From Microcella sp. (lineage in GTDB: Bacteria > Actinomycetota > Actinomycetes > Actinomycetales > Microbacteriaceae), in the NCBI RefSeq assembly GCF_019739195.1, contig NZ_JAHHDS010000003.1, positions 1,674,001 through 1,738,000 of the forward strand: DNA of 64,000 nt, given 5' to 3'. Below, one piece after another: positions 31,335 through 40,828 of this stretch; the stretch's first letter is position 1, and every line of letters begins with the position of its first letter. Under the pieces are notes generated by a model, which was given only the letters and a program-made list of their open reading frames with translations, made no database searches and had not been told where the DNA came from. The translations under genes and the position numbers were made by a program.

Positions 31335-32384
31335 ATGCTGCATGATCTGCCCGCGTCGGTGGGCGACGCGTTGCAGACCGTGCACGACGAGCTGCTCGAG
31401 GTCGACGACGGCGAGCTGCCCGACTACATTCCGCCACTCGCCGAGGTCGACCCGCGCCAGTTCGGCCTGGCTGTGTGCACGCCCGACGGCGGCTTCGCGG
31501 CGGCTGGTGACCACGATGTCGCCTTCACGGTGCAGTCGATCTCGAAGGTCTTCACGCTGGCTCTCGCGCTCGTCGACCGCGGTCTCGATGGCGTGCTGCA
31601 GCACGTTGGCGTCGAGCCGAGCGGCGAATCGTTCAACGCCGTGAGCCTCGAAGAAGGCACCGGCAGGCCCGACAACCCGATGATCAACGCCGGGGCGATC
31701 GTCACGTGCTCGCTCGTCAAGGCCGACTCGGCCGACGCGCGGTTCGAGCGCATCCTCGGGGTGCTGTCTGCGTGCGCGGGGCGCGAGCTCGAGGTCGACG
31801 AGAAGGTCTACGAAGAAGAACTCGCGACCGCCGACCGCAATCGAGCACTCGCCTACTTCATGCGCAGCGCCGGCTCGATGACGGCAGACGTCGACGAGAC
31901 CCTCGAGGTCTACTTGCGGCAGTGCGCCGTGCTCGTCACCGCGGGAGACCTCGCGGTCATGGCGGCGACGCTCGCCGCCGGAGGCCGCAACCCGGTCAAC
32001 GGCGACCGCGTGTTCTCGAGCGAGGTCGCGCGGCACGTGCTGACCATCATGGTGACGTGCGGCATGTACGACGCCTCGGGCGAGTGGATGCTGCGGGTCG
32101 GCAGCCCCGCGAAGAGTGGCGTCGCAGGGGGCATCATCACGGCGAGCCCCGCTCAGTTCGGCCTCGGCCTCTACAGCCCGCTGCTCGACGAGAAGGGCAA
32201 CAGCGTGCGCTCCGTGCAGGCCTGCGAACGCCTCGCCGACCGATTCTCGTGGCACGCGCTCGCTCTGCCCGAAGACCGCCGGTTGCCTGCCGCCCTCGAA
32301 GAAGGCGACGCTGAGGCGACCGACGACGACGAGGCCGACGAGTCGGGGGCCGTCGATACCGGGTCGATAGATACCTCGGCCTAG
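31335..32384 (+). CDS. glsA: Glutaminase A
   Basis: Hydrolyses glutamine to glutamate and ammonia. 349 aa with the serine-dependent core: SxxK at S68-K71 (SISK), NPMINAGAI and the YMRSAGS-like FMRSAGSM. The extra C-terminal ~35 residues are acidic (EEGDAEATDDDEADESG) and probably disordered. It converges with the pirin gene; the two stop codons share the palindrome CTAG. Confidence 0.95.
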   Translation: MLHDLPASVGDALQTVHDELLEVDDGELPDYIPPLAEVDPRQFGLAVCTPDGGFAAAGDHDVAFTVQSISKVFTLALALVDRGLDGVLQHVGVEPSGESFNAVSLEEGTGRPDNPMINAGAIVTCSLVKADSADARFERILGVLSACAGRELEVDEKVYEEELATADRNRALAYFMRSAGSMTADVDETLEVYLRQCAVLVTAGDLAVMAATLAAGGRNPVNGDRVFSSEVARHVLTIMVTCGMYDASGEWMLRVGSPAKSGVAGGIITASPAQFGLGLYSPLLDEKGNSVRSVQACERLADRFSWHALALPEDRRLPAALEEGDAEATDDDEADESGAVDTGSIDTSA

Positions 32385-33355
32385 TCCCGGGGCTTCAACC
32401 TCACGGTGGGCAGCGCAGGGGCAGGCAAGGCCGAGCCCGGCCAGCCTTCGACCCGCCCGAACCGCCCATCAGGGTCGGCGCCGTCGATGACCTCGCCCTG
32501 CCACTGCTCGCGAAACGCGACGATCTCGTCGTGGTCGCGGCCGATGAAGTTCCACCACATGACGATGGGCTCGCCGAGCGGCTCGCCGCCCAGCAGCAGC
32601 GCCCGCAGGGGAGCGTCGCCCGCGGTGATGCGCAGCCTGCCGCTGCCCGGCGCGCGGTAGCCGAGGTGGTCGCGGGGCACCTCGGTGTCGTCGAGCAGCG
32701 CCGTGCCAGCATCCACGAGAAGTCCGTGCTCGAAGCGCGGGTCGACAGGCAGGTCGATGCTCGCCCCGGCAGGCAGGTCGAGCTGCGCACCCACGAGTGC
32801 GGTGAAGGTGCGCACGGGGCTCGGCGCCGAGCCGGCCAGCTCGCCGACGAAGACTCGCAGCGTCGCATCACCGACGGTGATGGGTGCGGGCTCGGCGTGC
32901 TCGAAAAACGGCGCGACGTGCCGGTCGCGGTCGGGCAGGGCGACCCAGAGCTGCGCGCCATGCAGGCGCTTCGTGGCCGGTGTCGACACTTCGGAGTGTT
33001 GAATGCCGCTGCCTGCCGTCATGAGGTTGACCTCGCCGGGCCGCACCATCGCGTGCGCGCCACTCGAGTCGCGGTGCTCGACCTCGCCCTCGAACAGCCA
33101 GCTCACCGTCTGCAGGCCCGTGTGCGGATGCGGCGGCACCGTCATGCCGCCCGTGTCGGCCACATCGTCGGTCCCGTAGTGGTCGACGAAGCACCAGGCG
33201 CCAATGAGGCTGCGGGCACGCTGCGGCAGGGTGCGGCGCACCGTCATGGCGCGCGGCCCGCCGAGCGGAACCTCGCGCGGCTCGAGCACCTGGATGCTCG
33301 CGGCAGGCTGCGCGTCGGCCACGAGCTCGTCGGGCTCGACCTCAAGGTTGCTCAC
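32381..33355 (-). CDS. Pirin family bicupin
   Basis: 324 aa. The N-terminal cupin has HPHTGLQTVSWLFEGEVEHRDS and the metal ligands PPHPHTG with later E and H (IQHSE), typical of pirins with quercetinase-like activity. The C-terminal cupin is followed by a Pirin_C region (PIVMWWNFIGRDHDEI). The cellular substrate is unknown. Convergent with glsA. Confidence 0.9.
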   Translation of the reverse strand: MSNLEVEPDELVADAQPAASIQVLEPREVPLGGPRAMTVRRTLPQRARSLIGAWCFVDHYGTDDVADTGGMTVPPHPHTGLQTVSWLFEGEVEHRDSSGAHAMVRPGEVNLMTAGSGIQHSEVSTPATKRLHGAQLWVALPDRDRHVAPFFEHAEPAPITVGDATLRVFVGELAGSAPSPVRTFTALVGAQLDLPAGASIDLPVDPRFEHGLLVDAGTALLDDTEVPRDHLGYRAPGSGRLRITAGDAPLRALLLGGEPLGEPIVMWWNFIGRDHDEIVAFREQWQGEVIDGADPDGRFGRVEGWPGSALPAPALPTVRLKPRD

Positions 33356-33436
33356 CCGATCACCCTACGTCGAGGCACTCTCGTGAACATTGCGCGATCC
33401 CGAAAGCTACGAGGGTATTGACAGCAGTCGTCGAAA

Positions 33437-33454
33437 TATGGAACGGTGTATCAA
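33437..33454. promoter_or_regulatory. IclR-type operator-like motif, copy 1
   Basis: TATGGAACGGTGTATCAA lies 24-41 bp upstream of the first dehydrogenase ATG, just after a TTGACA hexamer (33418-33423). It shares the pattern TATGGAACnnYGTAYCAA with the site at 34466-34483 in reverse orientation. Likely bound by the IclR protein of the island. Confidence 0.45.
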
Positions 33455-33477
33455 AAGTTGAGACAAGGAAACCCGTC

Positions 33478-34458
33478 ATGCTCACTCTTGCAGTGCTCGA
33501 CAGTTCGTACGGCGACATTGCGCTCGAGAGCGCCGCCGCGGCGGAGCACGATATCGCGGTCGTTGACGCTCGATTAACCTCGGTGAGTGCAGATGGTGTG
33601 CTCGTGCAGTACGCCACGATCGGATCAGCAGAGCTCGACGCGAACCCGAGTTGGCGCGTCATCGGACGCTACGGCGTCGGCGTGGACACGATCGATCTCG
33701 ATGCCGCCGCCGCTCGAGGTATCTCTGTTGTCAACGTTCCCGACTATTGCGAAGAAGAGGTAGCGACGCACGCGGCGGCGCTTATCCTCGGGTCAGTTCG
33801 CCGCATCCGCGAGGCCGATCTGCTCGTGAGGAGCGGGCAGTGGAGCGACTGGAGTGAGTTGCGGCCGATTGGCGCGCTTTCGACGGCGACTCTCGCGCTC
33901 ATCGGCGTCGGGCGAATTGGTCGGGAAGTGATCCGCCTGATGGCGCCCTTTTTCGGGCGCATCGTGGCATACGACCCCTTCGCCGAAGCTGTGGATGGGG
34001 CCGAGCTTGTGAGCTTCGATGACTCAATCGCCATGGGTGACGTCATCAGCCTGCACTGCCCCCTGACTGAGACCACTCGGCACATTATCGACGCAGCGGC
34101 GCTCGAGCGCATGTCGCCCGGCGCGCACATCGTCAACGTCTCGCGAGGTGGGCTGATCGACAGCGAGGCGCTCGTCGCCGCATTGACCGAGAGTCGGATC
34201 GCGGGCGCAGCCCTTGACGTTCTCGAGAGTGAGCCGCCGCATGGTGACCCCCTGCTCACGGCGCCACGGGTCACCCTCACAAATCACATCGCTTGGTATT
34301 CCGAGCAGTCGGAACACCGACTCCGGCGGCTGATCGCGGCACGTTGCGCATCAGTTCTTGTGGGCCTTGGCGCACCCACGATTGTGAACCGCGCGGCTCT
34401 CTTGGCACACGAGAGCGCCGGCACGTTTGTGCGACCCCGGCCGGAAACGCGAACGTAA
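33478..34458 (+). CDS. D-2-hydroxyacid dehydrogenase (first copy)
   Basis: 326 aa NAD(P)-dependent dehydrogenase. The dinucleotide-binding motif is LIGVGRIGREV, with IVNVSRGGLID carrying the catalytic Arg region and a late TNHIAWYSEQSEHR with the catalytic His. ATG 33478 was taken because AAGGAA lies ~8 nt before. It opens the catabolic island together with a cupin and a transporter. The substrate is probably a 2-keto or 2-hydroxy acid arising from uronate catabolism, but it is not determined by sequence. Confidence 0.88.
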   Translation: MLTLAVLDSSYGDIALESAAAAEHDIAVVDARLTSVSADGVLVQYATIGSAELDANPSWRVIGRYGVGVDTIDLDAAAARGISVVNVPDYCEEEVATHAAALILGSVRRIREADLLVRSGQWSDWSELRPIGALSTATLALIGVGRIGREVIRLMAPFFGRIVAYDPFAEAVDGAELVSFDDSIAMGDVISLHCPLTETTRHIIDAAALERMSPGAHIVNVSRGGLIDSEALVAALTESRIAGAALDVLESEPPHGDPLLTAPRVTLTNHIAWYSEQSEHRLRRLIAARCASVLVGLGAPTIVNRAALLAHESAGTFVRPRPETRT

Positions 34459-34465
34459 TCCAAGA

Positions 34466-34483
34466 TTGGTACGTTGTTCCATA
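34466..34483. promoter_or_regulatory. IclR-type operator-like motif, copy 2
   Basis: TTGGTACGTTGTTCCATA; its reverse complement matches the copy at 33437. The core TGGTAC-GTT-GTTCCA is a near-perfect palindrome (one mismatch per arm). It lies between the dehydrogenase stop and the strong ribosome site of the cupin gene, so it may control the cupin-transporter unit. Confidence 0.5.
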
Positions 34484-34504
34484 ATCTGAAGGAGGTGACA
34501 TCAG

Positions 34505-34870
34505 GTGATCGGCATATCCAACCACCTGCTCGATATCGCGGATGCCGAGCTCAGCCCGAGCGCGGCTCCCGCGCGCATCCTCTCTGGCAAGCCGGTTTGC
34601 CGTGAGCGTGTCATCCTCGACACCGGAGCGCTCGAGGTCGGCATTTGGGAGGTCACGCCCGGCGTGTTCGACTCGGTGAAAAATGACGTCGGCGAAGTCA
34701 TCCACTTCGTTTCGGGAGCGGGTCGCATCGAACACGCCGACGGCAACGTCTCTCCGATCGCTCCCGGCGTCGTCATCGCGCTCCAACCCGGGTGGAGTGG
34801 ACGGTGGCACGTCGACCAAACTGCTCGCAAGCTCTATGTCATCTACAGCGCTCCAGTGGCGCAGGCCTAG
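34505..34870 (+). CDS. Small cupin protein
   Basis: 121 aa. A single cupin of the DUF861/ureidoglycine-aminohydrolase-like type: VILDTGALEVGIWEVTPG, then EVIHFVSGAGRIEHADG and ALQPGWSGRWHV. The GTG start is backed by GAAGGAGGTGA at 34488-34498, almost the full anti-Shine-Dalgarno match. Probably a sugar-acid isomerase or accessory enzyme; no precise substrate can be assigned. Confidence 0.82.
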   Translation: MIGISNHLLDIADAELSPSAAPARILSGKPVCRERVILDTGALEVGIWEVTPGVFDSVKNDVGEVIHFVSGAGRIEHADGNVSPIAPGVVIALQPGWSGRWHVDQTARKLYVIYSAPVAQA

Positions 34871-34883
34871 GCCAGGTGAAGAC

Positions 34884-36644
34884 ATGACGTTGAGTGCCAG
34901 CGAAGCCACGACGCAGATACCCGCGACGGGAGGTCTCCGTCGGCGCGGCTCGCGCGCCCTACTCGCCCGATGGGGGCTCCTGGCGCCGATCATCGTTTTC
35001 TACGTCGTCTTCTTTCTGTGGCCCATCCTCACGATCGTGCTCCGAAGCCTCAGCCCGGATGGCCGGTTCGACAGCGAAGCCCCGAACTTCACCTTTGGCA
35101 ACTTCGCACAATTGTGGGGCGATGACTTCCTCCTGTTGATCGAAGGCCGCACGGTGCTCCTCGCGGTCAACTCGACGCTCATCACCACACTCCTAGCCTT
35201 TCCCACCGCGTACTTCATCTCACGCCTGCGGCGGCGCACCGCCGCCATCCTGCTCCTGCTCATCCTCATACCGTTTTGGGTGTCGATCGTCGTGCGGCTC
35301 TTCGCCGTCACCTCGATACTCAGTCCCAATGGCCCGATCAACCAGCTGAGTCTCGCGCTCGGTCTCGGTGAGATGACGTTGCTCTACTCGCAAGGGGGAA
35401 TTCTCGTCGGAACGGTCATGTACCTTTTGCCCTACATGATCCTCGTGCTGTACGCGGGCATGGTTGCCGTAGACAGCAACCTCATGCTTGCGGCTCGCAC
35501 GATGGGCGCGTCGGCAACCTACGCTTTCTTCCGGGTCTATTTGCCCATGATCAGATCGTCACTCATGAGCGGGGCGCTGCTCATCTTCATTCTCGCGCTG
35601 AGCTTTTTCGTCGTTCCCGCCATTTTGGGCGGCCCGCGCGATCAAACGATCGCGGTGTACATCCAACAGCAGATCGACATCTATCAGTGGGGCATTGCGA
35701 GCGCGATGGGAGTCGTACTGCTCATTGCCACCGCGATTTGCTACGTCGGAGTCGTCCGCATCGCAGGCAGCTTCCAGCCCGGAGGCGTCGGTTCTGTGCA
35801 GGCGAAGGGTGTGAGCGCGGAGATGCCGTTCCGCTGGTCGCCCGCCTTGATCGTCTCAGCAGTTCTCACGGTCGTGACCCTCGCCGTGCTCGTCGTGCCC
35901 GTGCTGTTCGTCTTTCCTCTCTCGATTGGTGAGACGGGAACAGTCGTCTTCCCGCCGCGCGGTTTCACTCTTCACTGGTTCGCACAGGTCTTCACGACAA
36001 CGACCTGGCTTGGTCCGATCATGCAGAGCACGATCGTCGGCCTCGGTACGGCAGCGCTGTCGGTGTCAATTGCCCTTGCGCTTGCGAGGTTCACGAGCGA
36101 GATGCGGTCGATCACGGGCAAAGCCGTAATCGGGGCACTTGCGTTCGCGCCCATCATCGCGCCGGGAATCCTGCTCGCGATTGGCATGTTCGATGTCTCG
36201 CTGCAACTCGGACTCACCGGTACCGTGGGCGGGCTTATCCTCGCGCATACGGTCATTGCCGCACCACTCTCGTACGCACTCATTGCCGCGTCGATGGCTG
36301 GTGCAGATCGCGGGATCGAAGCGGCAGCCTGGACGCTCGGCGCTTCGCGCACACGAGCGTTTTGGACAGTGGTCGTGCGCGGAATCCTGCCGAGCGTGCT
36401 CGGAGCCTTCGCTGTCGCGTTCGTCACGTCGTGGGACGAAGTCGTGCTCGCCCTCTTCCTGCAGACGGGTCCGACCAAGACTCTGCCCGTCACCATCTAC
36501 AAGTACCTCGAAAGCGGCATAATCCCGACCGTGCCCGCAGTCGCATCCCTGCTTATTCTGCTCGTCGTGCTCGTCGTCGTCGTGCGCGGCGTGGGCGGAT
36601 CAATGGCCGCGCGGAGGCGTGCAGCACTACAGGAGGACTCATGA
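34884..36644 (+). CDS. Fused ABC transporter permease (PotB-PotC type)
   Basis: 586 aa carrying two complete permease domains in one chain. The N-terminal half (about 25-285) and C-terminal half (about 320-575) each have six or so helices and an EAA-type loop (AARTMGASATYAFFRVYLPM and AAAWTLGASRTRAFWTVVVR). Polyamine/iron-type importers usually encode these as two separate proteins. The ATG at 34884 follows AGGTGA by 5 nt. It overlaps the ATPase gene by ATGA. It imports the island's substrate together with the next two proteins. Confidence 0.9.
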   Translation: MTLSASEATTQIPATGGLRRRGSRALLARWGLLAPIIVFYVVFFLWPILTIVLRSLSPDGRFDSEAPNFTFGNFAQLWGDDFLLLIEGRTVLLAVNSTLITTLLAFPTAYFISRLRRRTAAILLLLILIPFWVSIVVRLFAVTSILSPNGPINQLSLALGLGEMTLLYSQGGILVGTVMYLLPYMILVLYAGMVAVDSNLMLAARTMGASATYAFFRVYLPMIRSSLMSGALLIFILALSFFVVPAILGGPRDQTIAVYIQQQIDIYQWGIASAMGVVLLIATAICYVGVVRIAGSFQPGGVGSVQAKGVSAEMPFRWSPALIVSAVLTVVTLAVLVVPVLFVFPLSIGETGTVVFPPRGFTLHWFAQVFTTTTWLGPIMQSTIVGLGTAALSVSIALALARFTSEMRSITGKAVIGALAFAPIIAPGILLAIGMFDVSLQLGLTGTVGGLILAHTVIAAPLSYALIAASMAGADRGIEAAAWTLGASRTRAFWTVVVRGILPSVLGAFAVAFVTSWDEVVLALFLQTGPTKTLPVTIYKYLESGIIPTVPAVASLLILLVVLVVVVRGVGGSMAARRRAALQEDS

Positions 36645-37762
36645 CGACCGTAAGCGACACAAGCCGGGGACGCGTTGTTGCCTCGGGCGTCGGACTCGAT
36701 TACGACGGTGCGGTCGCACTCGACGACGCGTCTGTCGAGGTGCGAGCGGGGGAGTTTTTCACACTCCTAGGGCCCTCTGGCTCGGGAAAGACGACGCTGC
36801 TGCGCATCATGGCCGGGTTGTTAGAACCGCAACGCGGCCACATCGCGATCGATGATGCTGATGTCACGCACGTTCCGACCCAGAAGCGTGACATTGGATT
36901 CGTCTTCCAGAACTACGCGCTCTTCCCCCACTTGACTGTGGCCGAGAACATTGAGTTCGGTCTCAAAATTCGCAAGGTGAAGGCACAGGCCCGCGCGGCT
37001 CGACTCTCAGAGATGATCGAGCTCGTTGCTCTCGGCGGTCTCGGCGACCGATATCCCGCGCAACTGAGTGGTGGCCAGCAGCAGCGCGTCGCGCTCGGCC
37101 GGGCGCTCGCGCAGCGGCCTCGCGTGCTCCTTCTCGACGAGCCGCTCGGCGCGCTCGACCGCGCACTGCGGCAAGACCTCGGCGGGGAGATCCGCCGGAT
37201 TCAGAAAGAAGCCAATACGACGGCCGTGTACGTCACGCACGACCAGGACGAGGCCTTCATTCTCTCTGACCGGATGGGCGTCATGCGTGATGGCAGGATC
37301 TCGCAGATCGGAACACCGGAGGAGCTCTATCGCGCGCCGAACGACCTCTTCGTGGCAACGTTTCTCGGCAAGACCAACCTCTTTCCCGCCGAAATCTCGT
37401 CGGCCTCGAGAGAAGGCACAGTCGTGCGAATCGGCGACGCTCTCGTGACGGCTCGCCCCGGATCGCAGGCCGGTTCCGCGAGCGTCTACTGTTCGGTGCG
37501 CCCTGAGCAACTTGTCATCAGCGCGGGTACAGCGCCAGAAGGCCATGACGCGATCACGACGGCTGTCGTCACCGACAGTCGATTTCTCGGACAGCGCCAG
37601 AGCGTGAAGCTGACGACCGAGTTCATGGAATGTTCGGCGGATCTCGATCCCTATGGTCGAATTCCCGCCGTCGGCGATCGGGTGACACTGTCCGTTCGCA
37701 TCGGGGAATCCGCGCTCGTCCCGCGCGAATCCCCCGACCGCTCCACCCAATTCCACAACTGA
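36641..37762 (+). CDS. ABC transporter ATPase (PotA-like)
   Basis: 373 aa. Walker [10 protein letters not shown]-loop [12 protein letters not shown], signature [15 protein letters not shown], Walker [12 protein letters not shown] and switch THDQDEA are all intact. The C-terminal ~110 residues form a TOBE-type regulatory domain. Powers the fused permease; coupled to it by a 4-nt overlap and 20 nt from the binding-protein gene. Confidence 0.95.
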   Translation: MTTVSDTSRGRVVASGVGLDYDGAVALDDASVEVRAGEFFTLLGPSGSGKTTLLRIMAGLLEPQRGHIAIDDADVTHVPTQKRDIGFVFQNYALFPHLTVAENIEFGLKIRKVKAQARAARLSEMIELVALGGLGDRYPAQLSGGQQQRVALGRALAQRPRVLLLDEPLGALDRALRQDLGGEIRRIQKEANTTAVYVTHDQDEAFILSDRMGVMRDGRISQIGTPEELYRAPNDLFVATFLGKTNLFPAEISSASREGTVVRIGDALVTARPGSQAGSASVYCSVRPEQLVISAGTAPEGHDAITTAVVTDSRFLGQRQSVKLTTEFMECSADLDPYGRIPAVGDRVTLSVRIGESALVPRESPDRSTQFHN

Positions 37763-37782
37763 AATCGCAAACGAGGAGAGCA

Positions 37783-38877
37783 ATGAATAATACAACCAGA
37801 CGACGTTTGACCGTCGGGGCGAGTTCGCTCGTCATGGCACTTGCCGTCAGCTCATGCGCCACCGCGGATCCAGCGCCAACAGACTCGACTGACGGCATCA
37901 GCGGCGACATCCTGTTCTACGACACAAGCGGCGGCGTCGTGTTTGAGACGCAGGCCGAGACGCTGTTCGCTGACTTCACGACTGATACCGGTGTCACTGT
38001 CACGAGCGACTACAACGAGGCTGCCACGAAGTTCTTCGCCTCGGCGGACGCCGGGTCGATGCCGTGGAGCCTTGTGGTCTTCCCGACGGTCAACGACGCG
38101 GCGACGGCCGCGGAGAACGGGCTGCTCGAGCCGATAGACACCTCAATCGTGCCGGTGAGCGACCTCGGGGATGGCACCTATTCTGAGTATGGCATCGAAG
38201 TCGGAACCTTCGGCATGGTACTTGCATGGGATGACTCCGCGTATCCCGACGAAAAGCCCACCGAGATGGCGGACTTGTGGGATCTCGAAACCTTCCCCGG
38301 CACCCGCTGCTTCTTCAACAACCCTCAGTACGGCTGGACTCTTGAGGCGGCACTCATCGCGGAAGGCGTCGCCCCTAACGACCTCTACCCCCTCGATGTC
38401 GACCGCGCGCTCGCCAAGCTCGATGAGATCAAGAACAACATCACGTGGTGGACGAGTGGTGCGCAGTCGATCGAATCGTTCGAGAACGGTTCGTGCGACA
38501 TTGGCATCCTGTGGGCCAACCGTGCGTTTACCGCACTCTCCGAAAACGGCTTTCCGATGGCCATCACCTGGAACGAGGCCGGGTACTCCAACAGCGTGTG
38601 GGCGATCCCTGCCGGTGCACCGAACAGCGCTGCAGCACAGCAGTTGCTCGCGCACGTGATCAACAATGTGGATGGCCAGATCGCATTCGCATCAAGAGTG
38701 CCGACTCCGATCCCCGCTTCCCTGAAGTCACTCAGCCCCAGCGACTTCCCCGAAGACGTGCAGTCGTTCTTGCCGGTCGGATCGAATGTCGAAGGCTCTG
38801 TGCTCCAAGACAGCAACTACTACCTCGAGAACCTCGACGCGGTTCTCGACCAGTTCAACCGCTGGGTCGGTCAGTAA
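37783..38877 (+). CDS. Solute-binding lipoprotein (PotD-like)
   Basis: 364 aa. Signal peptide with lipobox AVSSC, then a periplasmic-binding fold starting ISGDILFYDTSGG and including TWWTSGAQSIESFENGSCD. The family binds polyamines, iron or small organic acids; here the neighbours argue for a uronate or keto acid. GAGGAG is 4-5 nt before the ATG. A 12-bp hairpin follows its stop. Confidence 0.92.
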   Translation: MNNTTRRRLTVGASSLVMALAVSSCATADPAPTDSTDGISGDILFYDTSGGVVFETQAETLFADFTTDTGVTVTSDYNEAATKFFASADAGSMPWSLVVFPTVNDAATAAENGLLEPIDTSIVPVSDLGDGTYSEYGIEVGTFGMVLAWDDSAYPDEKPTEMADLWDLETFPGTRCFFNNPQYGWTLEAALIAEGVAPNDLYPLDVDRALAKLDEIKNNITWWTSGAQSIESFENGSCDIGILWANRAFTALSENGFPMAITWNEAGYSNSVWAIPAGAPNSAAAQQLLAHVINNVDGQIAFASRVPTPIPASLKSLSPSDFPEDVQSFLPVGSNVEGSVLQDSNYYLENLDAVLDQFNRWVGQ

Positions 38878-38886
38878 CCATCAGTC

Positions 38887-38922
38887 GGGTTGCCCGCGCC
38901 GAGCGCTCGTCGCGGGCAACCC
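38887..38922. terminator. Strong hairpin after the binding-protein gene
   Basis: GGGTTGCCCGCG and CGCGGGCAACCC are a perfect 12-bp inverted repeat with a 12-nt loop that itself contains GAGCGCTC. There is no T-run, so it may be a partial terminator or a 3' stabiliser that raises binding-protein mRNA over downstream genes. Confidence 0.5.
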
Positions 38923-38964
38923 TGCCGGCACCCTTCACATACGCAACAGAAAGGCACCACCGCC

Positions 38965-39924
38965 ATGAGGATCGTCTGCATTGACGGCGAAGCTCAGTAC
39001 CGAGACATTGTCGAGCGTGATGTGAAAACCCCGCTTGAAAAGGAAGGCCACACGTTCGACTGGTTCGAGGAGTCGTTCGCGAACAGCGAGGCCACGATCA
39101 CGCGCGCGGCGGGATACGACGCGCTTTACGTGATCGGAGACCAAGGCCCAGTTCCTGCTGAACTCATGCGCCGCAATCCTCAGTTGTCACTCGTGAGTTT
39201 CGTCGGCACCGGGGCGCGACGCTTCGTGTCGATGGAGGAGGCGGCTGAATGTAACGTGACGGTCACCAACGTGCCGGACTTTGCGAGTCAGAGCGTCGCC
39301 GAGCACGCCATCGCTCTGATGTTCGCGGTCGCGCGCCGAGTGGTGGAAGGTGACGCCATTGTGCGGTCGGGAGGTTGGGCCAAGAATCAGGGGCTGAAGG
39401 TCGCAGGTCGTCGGCTCGGCGTCGTCGGGGCCGGCGCGATCGGGTCTCGCGTCATCGCCATGGGTCAAGCCCTCAACATGGACGTCATCTACTGGAGCCG
39501 CAACGATTCGGCTGAACGCGACGCCGAACTCGGTGCCACTCGCGTCGAGCTCGACGAGCTCTTCGACACGAGCGACGTCGTTTCTCTACACCTCGTTCAC
39601 AACACCGAGACGGACGGCCTCATCGACCGCTCGTTGCTGCAACGGTTGCGCTCGACCTCGATCCTGGTCAACACTGCGCGGGCGGAGTTGGTCGACACCG
39701 CGGCGATGAGCGAACTGCTCGCAGCCGGCGCGTTTTTCGGCGCGGGTATCGACGTCTTTGACGACGAGCCGCCCGCACTCGATTCGCTTCCCCACGCGAC
39801 GACCAACGTCGTCATGACACCGCACATCGGCTTTCACACTGACGAAGCCGACGAAGTCTTCCGGCTCGCGGGAGAGAACATCCTGGCTTTCGCAGCCGGT
39901 GCGCCGACCAACACGCTGACTTAA
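38965..39924 (+). CDS. D-2-hydroxyacid dehydrogenase (second copy)
   Basis: 319 aa. The Rossmann motif LGVVGAGAIGSRV is clear, with the NTARAELVDTAAM region and the catalytic His in TPHIGFHTDEADE. The sequence is clearly divergent from the first dehydrogenase at 33478, so this is not a recent duplication. ATG 38965 gives a standard N-terminus. Likely reduces a 2-keto acid intermediate in the same pathway. Confidence 0.88.
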   Translation: MRIVCIDGEAQYRDIVERDVKTPLEKEGHTFDWFEESFANSEATITRAAGYDALYVIGDQGPVPAELMRRNPQLSLVSFVGTGARRFVSMEEAAECNVTVTNVPDFASQSVAEHAIALMFAVARRVVEGDAIVRSGGWAKNQGLKVAGRRLGVVGAGAIGSRVIAMGQALNMDVIYWSRNDSAERDAELGATRVELDELFDTSDVVSLHLVHNTETDGLIDRSLLQRLRSTSILVNTARAELVDTAAMSELLAAGAFFGAGIDVFDDEPPALDSLPHATTNVVMTPHIGFHTDEADEVFRLAGENILAFAAGAPTNTLT

Positions 39925-39944
39925 CACACGAGAACTGAGACATC

Positions 39945-40796
39945 ATGCAGACGCGATATGCCACCCATCCTGACGACTTCAACGCCCTTTCCACCGCCGA
40001 CCTGCGCGAGCGGTTCGTCGTGGATGATCTGTTCACCGCAAATGAGGTGACGCTCGTCTACAGCCACCACGACCGCATGGTGCTGGGCGGTGCAGTTCCG
40101 ACGGCGGGCAAGCCCCTTGCCTTAACGGCGCCCGAAGGGTTCAAGAGCGCTTTTTTCTGCGAGCGCCGTGAGCTCGCTGTGGTCGGCGTGCTGGGCTCGG
40201 GTTCAGTCGTTGTCGACGGCGCGAAGTACAACCTCAATGCCAAGGACGTGCTGTACATCGGCCGTGGCGCCGAGAGCATTGTGTTGGAGACGAACGAGAG
40301 CAGTGCGCGCTTCTACCTCGCCTCGGCAACCGCGCACATGACGTACCCGACGACCCTTGTGCCGCTCTCCGAGGCACTGCGCGTCGAGGCGGGCGAGACG
40401 GCGACCGCGAACGAGCGGACGATCTATAAGCATCTGCATGAGGACGGTGTTCGCACGGCGCAACTCGTCCTCGGCATTACGGCGCTCAAGGCCGGCAACG
40501 TTTGGAACAGCATGCCCCCCCACACCCACGACCGCCGCACCGAGGTCTACCTCTACATGGACCTTCCTGACGAGCACCGTATCCAACACTTCATGGGAAT
40601 GCCCGATGCGCCGAGATCAGTCGCAATGCGCAACAACGAAGCAGTCGTCTCGCCGAGCTGGTCAGTTCACCTCGGGGCCGGAACAACCAACTATTCGTTC
40701 GTGTGGGTCATGGCGGGAGAGAACCAGAGTTTCACAGACATGGACCAGGTTTCGGTCGTGCAACTTGGCGCGCCGCCGAGAGCTGAGGCATCCTAA
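39945..40796 (+). CDS. kduI: 5-dehydro-4-deoxy-D-glucuronate isomerase
   Basis: Interconverts DKI (5-keto-4-deoxyuronate, from unsaturated uronates) and 2,5-diketo-3-deoxygluconate. 283 aa with zinc ligands H193, H195 and E200 (HTHDRRTEVYLY). Shares pathway logic with kduD, kdgK and eda in the island, which supports use of pectin, alginate or glycosaminoglycan breakdown products. Confidence 0.96.
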   Translation: MQTRYATHPDDFNALSTADLRERFVVDDLFTANEVTLVYSHHDRMVLGGAVPTAGKPLALTAPEGFKSAFFCERRELAVVGVLGSGSVVVDGAKYNLNAKDVLYIGRGAESIVLETNESSARFYLASATAHMTYPTTLVPLSEALRVEAGETATANERTIYKHLHEDGVRTAQLVLGITALKAGNVWNSMPPHTHDRRTEVYLYMDLPDEHRIQHFMGMPDAPRSVAMRNNEAVVSPSWSVHLGAGTTNYSFVWVMAGENQSFTDMDQVSVVQLGAPPRAEAS

Positions 40797-40828
40797 TCAC
40801 GTCCGCCCCATTTTTTGAGGAGCCCCCA

